This document shows, in pieces, positions 60,186 through 64,000 of a DNA stretch of 64,000 nucleotides. The notes beneath the pieces were generated by a model. The model was not told the DNA's origin. It saw only the letters and a list, made by a program, of their open reading frames with translations, and did not search any database. Position 1 is the stretch's first letter. Each line of letters opens with the position of its first letter. The position numbers and the translations under genes were made by a program. Source of the stretch: Henriciella sp. (GTDB lineage: Bacteria; Pseudomonadota; Alphaproteobacteria; Caulobacterales; Hyphomonadaceae); assembly GCF_029936995.1 (NCBI RefSeq), contig NZ_JAPYRE010000004.1, positions 124,001-188,000 on the forward strand, in the 5' to 3' direction.

Positions 60186-63100
60186 GTCTTCCCTCGATCA
60201 GGTGTGCGGTCAGCCAGGCCGTATCCGCCGCCGCCGGGTGTTTCGATTGTTATACAGTCGCCAGCCGAAAGGCTGACACTGGCTATACTGGCAAGGGCCT
60301 CGCATGAGCCGGATACCCGATCGACCCATTGCTGACCGGTTTGCCCCGGCAGGCCACCGTCGAGTCCGAAGGGGGGAACTGTCCTGGAAGATGAAACAAG
60401 GGTTGCCGTCGTCTCGCCAAGCGCTGTGATCGTTCGGACAACCCCGTCGCCGCCAGTGTGTTCTCCGCCCCCGCCAGAGCCTTTGCGCAGGGCAAATCGC
60501 TCGACACGCAAGGGATAGCGCAGCTCGAGGATCTCCGGGTCGGTAATGCGGGTATTGGTCATATGGGTATGCACACCAGACGCACCGTCATGGCCCGGAC
60601 CGGCCCCCGCGCCACCGCAGATAGTTTCGTAATACTGATAGGTATCATTCCCGCAGAGGAAATTGTTCATCGTGCCCTGCGCCGCCGCGCTCGCCCCCAA
60701 CGCCCCAAAAAGGACATTGCACACTGCCTGGCTCACTTCGGTATTGCCCGCTACCACGGCACTACCGGGTGAAGGGGACAGGAAAGACCCGTCAGGAATG
60801 ACAAGCTCTAGTGGGCGCATGCACCCCTCATTGAGCGGCAGGTCATCGGCGACTAGGCAGCGGAAAACATAAAGCACGGCTGATCGTGTAACGACCGGCG
60901 GAGCGTTGAAATTTCCCGGACGTTGTGGGCCTGTTCCGGCAAAATCAATCCGGGCAGATCGCGTGTTGCGGTCGACTTTTATAGAGACACTGAGTGGCAG
61001 TCCGTCATCCATCTCTACATGCATCTCTCCATCGCTCAGCCGGTCGATGACACGGCGTACGCTCTCCTCGGCATTGTCCATGACATGACCGGCATAGGCT
61101 GAGACGCCTGCCCAGCCATACCGCGTGATCATCGCTTGAACATCGCGTGCGCCTGCCTCGTTTGCAGCGATCTGGGCCAGTATGTCGGAGATATTGGCGT
61201 CCGGGTTACGTGCAGGCCAGGCTGCAGTGCTGAGCACTGAACGAAAGGCGGCTTCACGGAAGTCCCCTTCATGGCGTAGCAGGAAGTCGTCGATCACGAC
61301 GCCTTCTTCTTCAAGCGTCTTTGCATCTGGCGGTGTCGACCCCGGAGTCAGTCCGCCAATGTCCGCATGGTGACCGCGATTGCCGACGAAGAACCGGATC
61401 TCTTTCCCCGTTTCATCGAAAACCGGAGATATGACAGTAACATCGGGCAAGTGAGTGCCGCCATTGAAGGGATTGTTCAGCGCGATCATGTCGCCCGGTT
61501 TCAATGTGTCGCCACGTGTGCGCAGCACGGTGCGCACGCTCTCCCCCATCGCGCCCAGATGCACTGGCATGTGTGGCGCATTCGCGAGCAGGCGGCCTTG
61601 TGCATCGAACAGGGCACATGAAAAATCTAGCCGTTCCTTTATGTTCACGCTGGTTGCCGTGTCGCGCAGGACAGCACCCATACGTTCGGCCACAGCCATG
61701 AACATGTTGTTGAACAGCTCAAGCAGAACCGGGTCGGGCTTGCCGTCAGCAGAGATCGTGCTTCGCTTTGCTGCTTGTTCACGGGTAAGCACAAGATCAC
61801 CTCGGGAGGCGACCTTTGCAGTCCAGCCCGGGTCGATGACACTGGTCTGTGTTTCCTCGACGATGAGGGCAGGGCCTTCTATTCTGTCACCACTGAGCAG
61901 ATTTTCGCGCTGATAGATCAACGCTTCGTGGCTTTCGCCACCACTCCACAGCGTGACCGATCTCTCAGCATCTGGCGCGCCATTTTCGCGTTCAGCGAGG
62001 GTATCCGGCCTGGCTTCTGCGCCTTCGCGGCGCAGTTCACTGCTGACACTCTGTACAATGAGCGCCCGGTCAGGCGTGATGAAGCCAAACTGTTGCTGGT
62101 GGCGTGCTTCGAACGCAACTCGCATATCGCTGGGCGTGCCGAAGGGTACATCTATTGTCGTGTCCGTGCCGTCATAGCGCAGCGCCACCATGGACACCCA
62201 GCCTATAGTGTCAGACGTCTCACTAGCTACGCCAAAGCGCTCCAGCTGGGCGGTTTTCAGTCCGTCGAGTACAGTGCTGGCCCGCTGCGCAGTGTCCGCG
62301 CTCAGGGCCCGCTCGACCGAGCCGCGCCTTATGTCAATCTCGTCTGCCAGCCCGATGCCAAGCGCTGAAAGAACACCGGAGAAAGGATGGATCAACACCG
62401 TATCGATACCAAGTTCATCCGCCACGAGGCAGGCATGTTGACCACCCGCGCCGCCAAAGGCTTGCAGGACAAACCCGTCAGTGTCGCGCCCCTTTTCCAG
62501 CGTCACCTTGCGGATTGCCTGCGCCATGTTGGCGACTGCGATAGACAGGCAGCCAAGGGCGATCTCATGAGGGCTGCGGGCTTCTCCGCTCTCCTGTTCG
62601 ATCTCCCGGGCAAGGGTGCGGAAACCGGTCTCGACACTGTCAGTGTCGAGTCTCTCGTCCTGCGCAGGGCCAAAGACAGCCGGGAAGAAGTCCGGCTGGA
62701 TACGTCCAAGCAGTACGTTCGCATCGGTGACGGTCAGCGGGCCGCCACGGCGATAGGCCGCCGGACCCGGGGTGGCCCCGGCGCTGTGCGGGCCCACCTG
62801 TAGTCGGCCCTGATCGAACCGCAGGATCGAGCCACCCCCTGCAGCGACAGTGTGAATATCCATCATCGGCACGCGCAGTGGCGTCCCGGCGACCTCGGCT
62901 TCGGTGACGCGTTCAAAGTCACCTTCATAGACCGAGATGTCGGTCGAGGTGCCGCCCATGTCGAAACCGATGACATTCTCGTATCCAAGCGCGAGCGCGC
63001 TACGGGCCGATCCGACAACCCCTCCTGCTGGTCCGGAAAGAACGGCATCCTTGCCCTGAAATATCTCGGCTTTCGCCAGTCCGCCATTCGATTGCATGAA

Positions 63101-63835
63101 GTGCAGCGGTGTGTCGCCGAGCTTCTCGCTGACCTGGTTCACATAGGCGCGCAGCACAGGCGAAAGATAGGCATCCGTCACACTGGTCGCTGCGCGTGGC
63201 ACGAGCCCGATAAGTGGATCGGCGCGATGGCTCAGCGTGACGCTCCTGAAGCCTGCCTCCCGCGCGATCTCGCCGAGGCGTAGCTCCATCTGCGGGTGCT
63301 TCCAGGCATTGATAAGGGCAATGGCACATGACATCAGCCCGGTTTTCAATGCGTTGGTGAACATGGTATGGGCGGCCTCTTCTTCGAGGGCGCGGAGCAC
63401 GTTTCCATTGAGGCTGACACGTGCGTTGATCTCACAAACCTCGTCATACAGCGGACGGGGCTTGCGAATGTCCAGCGCGAAGAGGTCAGGGCGTGACTGA
63501 CGCCCGATTGCCAGCAGGTCAGCGAACCCTTCTGTAACCACGAACAGGGTGCGTGCGCCCTTGCGCTCCAGCAGCGCATTAGTGGCAACCGTCGTGCCAA
63601 TGCGGACATCGCTTATGATGTTCGTGGGCAAAGGAGCGGTTTTTTCCACGCCGAGTAAGCGCTGGATGCCGGCGAGCGCGGCGTCGTCATAAGCGTCTGG
63701 ATTCTCGCTCAGCAGCTTTGTGATCTCAAACCGGCCAGCGGGATTGCGCGCGATAACGTCAGTGAAGGTACCGCCCCGGTCGACCCAGAACTGCCAGCCC
63801 TTGTCTTGAACAGAAGGTGTTTCCGGCGCGCTCAT
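60182..63835 (-). CDS. fused hydantoinase A/B (5-oxoprolinase-type) enzyme
   Basis: 1217-aa ATP-dependent amidohydrolase with both subunits fused. N-terminal part: WVDRGGTFTDVIARNP (nucleotide-binding, HyuA), with FDMGGTSTDISVYEG and LQAFGGAGGQHACLVAD further on; from about residue 690, the HyuB half with LNNPFNGGTHLPDVTVISPV, FVGNRGHHADIGG and YYETICGGAGAGPGHDG. Eukaryotic-type 5-oxoprolinases have the same fusion and length. The reaction is ATP-driven ring opening of 5-oxoproline or a related cyclic amide such as hydantoin. The ATG overlaps the upstream transporter stop and the stop overlaps the aminotransferase start. Confidence 0.93.
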   Translation of the reverse strand: MSAPETPSVQDKGWQFWVDRGGTFTDVIARNPAGRFEITKLLSENPDAYDDAALAGIQRLLGVEKTAPLPTNIISDVRIGTTVATNALLERKGARTLFVVTEGFADLLAIGRQSRPDLFALDIRKPRPLYDEVCEINARVSLNGNVLRALEEEAAHTMFTNALKTGLMSCAIALINAWKHPQMELRLGEIAREAGFRSVTLSHRADPLIGLVPRAATSVTDAYLSPVLRAYVNQVSEKLGDTPLHFMQSNGGLAKAEIFQGKDAVLSGPAGGVVGSARSALALGYENVIGFDMGGTSTDISVYEGDFERVTEAEVAGTPLRVPMMDIHTVAAGGGSILRFDQGRLQVGPHSAGATPGPAAYRRGGPLTVTDANVLLGRIQPDFFPAVFGPAQDERLDTDSVETGFRTLAREIEQESGEARSPHEIALGCLSIAVANMAQAIRKVTLEKGRDTDGFVLQAFGGAGGQHACLVADELGIDTVLIHPFSGVLSALGIGLADEIDIRRGSVERALSADTAQRASTVLDGLKTAQLERFGVASETSDTIGWVSMVALRYDGTDTTIDVPFGTPSDMRVAFEARHQQQFGFITPDRALIVQSVSSELRREGAEARPDTLAERENGAPDAERSVTLWSGGESHEALIYQRENLLSGDRIEGPALIVEETQTSVIDPGWTAKVASRGDLVLTREQAAKRSTISADGKPDPVLLELFNNMFMAVAERMGAVLRDTATSVNIKERLDFSCALFDAQGRLLANAPHMPVHLGAMGESVRTVLRTRGDTLKPGDMIALNNPFNGGTHLPDVTVISPVFDETGKEIRFFVGNRGHHADIGGLTPGSTPPDAKTLEEEGVVIDDFLLRHEGDFREAAFRSVLSTAAWPARNPDANISDILAQIAANEAGARDVQAMITRYGWAGVSAYAGHVMDNAEESVRRVIDRLSDGEMHVEMDDGLPLSVSIKVDRNTRSARIDFAGTGPQRPGNFNAPPVVTRSAVLYVFRCLVADDLPLNEGCMRPLELVIPDGSFLSPSPGSAVVAGNTEVSQAVCNVLFGALGASAAAQGTMNNFLCGNDTYQYYETICGGAGAGPGHDGASGVHTHMTNTRITDPEILELRYPLRVERFALRKGSGGGGEHTGGDGVVRTITALGETTATLVSSSRTVPPFGLDGGLPGQTGQQWVDRVSGSCEALASIASVSLSAGDCITIETPGGGGYGLADRTPDRGKT

Positions 63836-64000
63836 ATCAGTGACAGCCCCCTCTCGATAGCAAGCCAGATGCCCCGTCCGCCAAGTGCCACGGCGATTGC
63901 AACGACAAGGCCGCCAGCAATATTCGCCAGCATCCCATTGGCGTGCTCGTTAAGCAGCATGCCGCGGTTCATGATGAGCAGCAGCATGATGGCAATAATG
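63832..64000 (-). CDS. C-terminus of an NRAMP-like transporter (cut by window edge)
   Basis: The last 56 codons of a membrane protein run off the right edge: MLLLIMNRGMLLNEHANGML, then ANIAGGLVVAIAVALGG and a terminal ERGLSLI. The motif of a helix followed by N-R-x-x-x-x-E-H-x-N-G and a final helix is the C-terminal end of NRAMP-family divalent-metal transporters. Such genes are common next to hydantoinase/oxoprolinase genes. The ATGA overlap with the oxoprolinase start indicates one operon. Confidence 0.72.
   Translation of the reverse strand, partial: IIAIMLLLIMNRGMLLNEHANGMLANIAGGLVVAIAVALGGRGIWLAIERGLSLI

Noticed and set aside
1-64000. tRNA, rRNA, riboswitch, insertion sequence, integrase or attachment site
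   Set aside because: None recognisable by eye in either strand; a covariance-model search (tRNAscan-SE, Infernal/Rfam) would be needed to exclude small RNAs.

Overview
The window reads as chromosomal DNA of a Gram-negative, marine-type alphaproteobacterium, probably from the Caulobacterales/Hyphomonadales side (Hyphomonadaceae-like). Reasons: two TonB-dependent receptors, LolA-like and lipoprotein genes, two YadA-type trimeric autotransporters, a CC0125/CC1285-type lipoprotein, several ECF sigma/anti-sigma modules and an Sb-PDE-like phosphodiesterase. This placement is inference; no rRNA or other marker gene is present. I see no tRNA, rRNA, CRISPR array, insertion sequence or prophage. Genes are tightly packed with many ATGA overlaps, and no gene-free stretch exceeds 300 bases (the longest are about 200-260 bases, at 733-936, 43634-43892, 50303-50562 and 52408-52628).

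Layout. 1-732: a truncated HAD phosphatase (- strand). 937-6531: a phosphoester-utilisation module (+): TonB receptor, PhoD-type phosphatase, PHP/Sb-PDE-type phosphodiesterase, closed by a strong terminator. 6707-24552: an aryl-polyene/flexirubin-type pigment cluster in two convergent arms. The + arm (6707-12699) holds acyltransferase, thioesterase, LolA-like protein, MMPL exporter, flavoprotein and DUF3261 lipoprotein. The - arm (24552-12700) holds two ketosynthases, ketoreductase, dehydratase, OmpV/MipA barrel, glycosyltransferase, chain-length-factor-like ketosynthase, PlsC acyltransferase, two ACPs, a membrane protein, an AMP-ligase/dehydratase fusion and an aromatic ammonia-lyase. A phosphopantetheinyl transferase lies inside it on the + strand. 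24748-26924: NfeD/slipin pair.

26954-37203: a - strand set of large secreted proteins: a transglutaminase-like 827-aa protein, a 1746-aa protein with PPC-like repeats and two VWA domains, and a zinc metalloprotease. 37366-42611: an ECF sigma / anti-sigma / lipoprotein operon, a divergent subtilase, an outer-membrane barrel, and a Ser/Ala/Gly-rich secreted protein whose upstream region carries the same promoter motif as the sigma gene. 42695-54941: an AraC regulator and trimeric autotransporter 1, then an ATP-grasp enzyme with a putative Cys-His-Asn hydrolase, then a degenerate ECF sigma / RskA-type anti-sigma / intact ECF sigma trio, then trimeric autotransporter 2, which contains a recent internal 780-bp duplication.

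54952-59229: a Fur-type siderophore uptake operon (TonB receptor, small membrane protein, PepSY protein). 59361-64000: class-IV aminotransferase, 5-oxoprolinase/hydantoinase and the tail of an NRAMP-like transporter.

The most original parts are the ATP-grasp/Cys-hydrolase pair (47014-50302), the VWA/transglutaminase pair (29483-37203), the three-gene sigma switch (50563-52407) and the shared ECF promoter (39180-39204 and 42587-42611). The pigment cluster belongs to a known class but has an unusual enzyme set.
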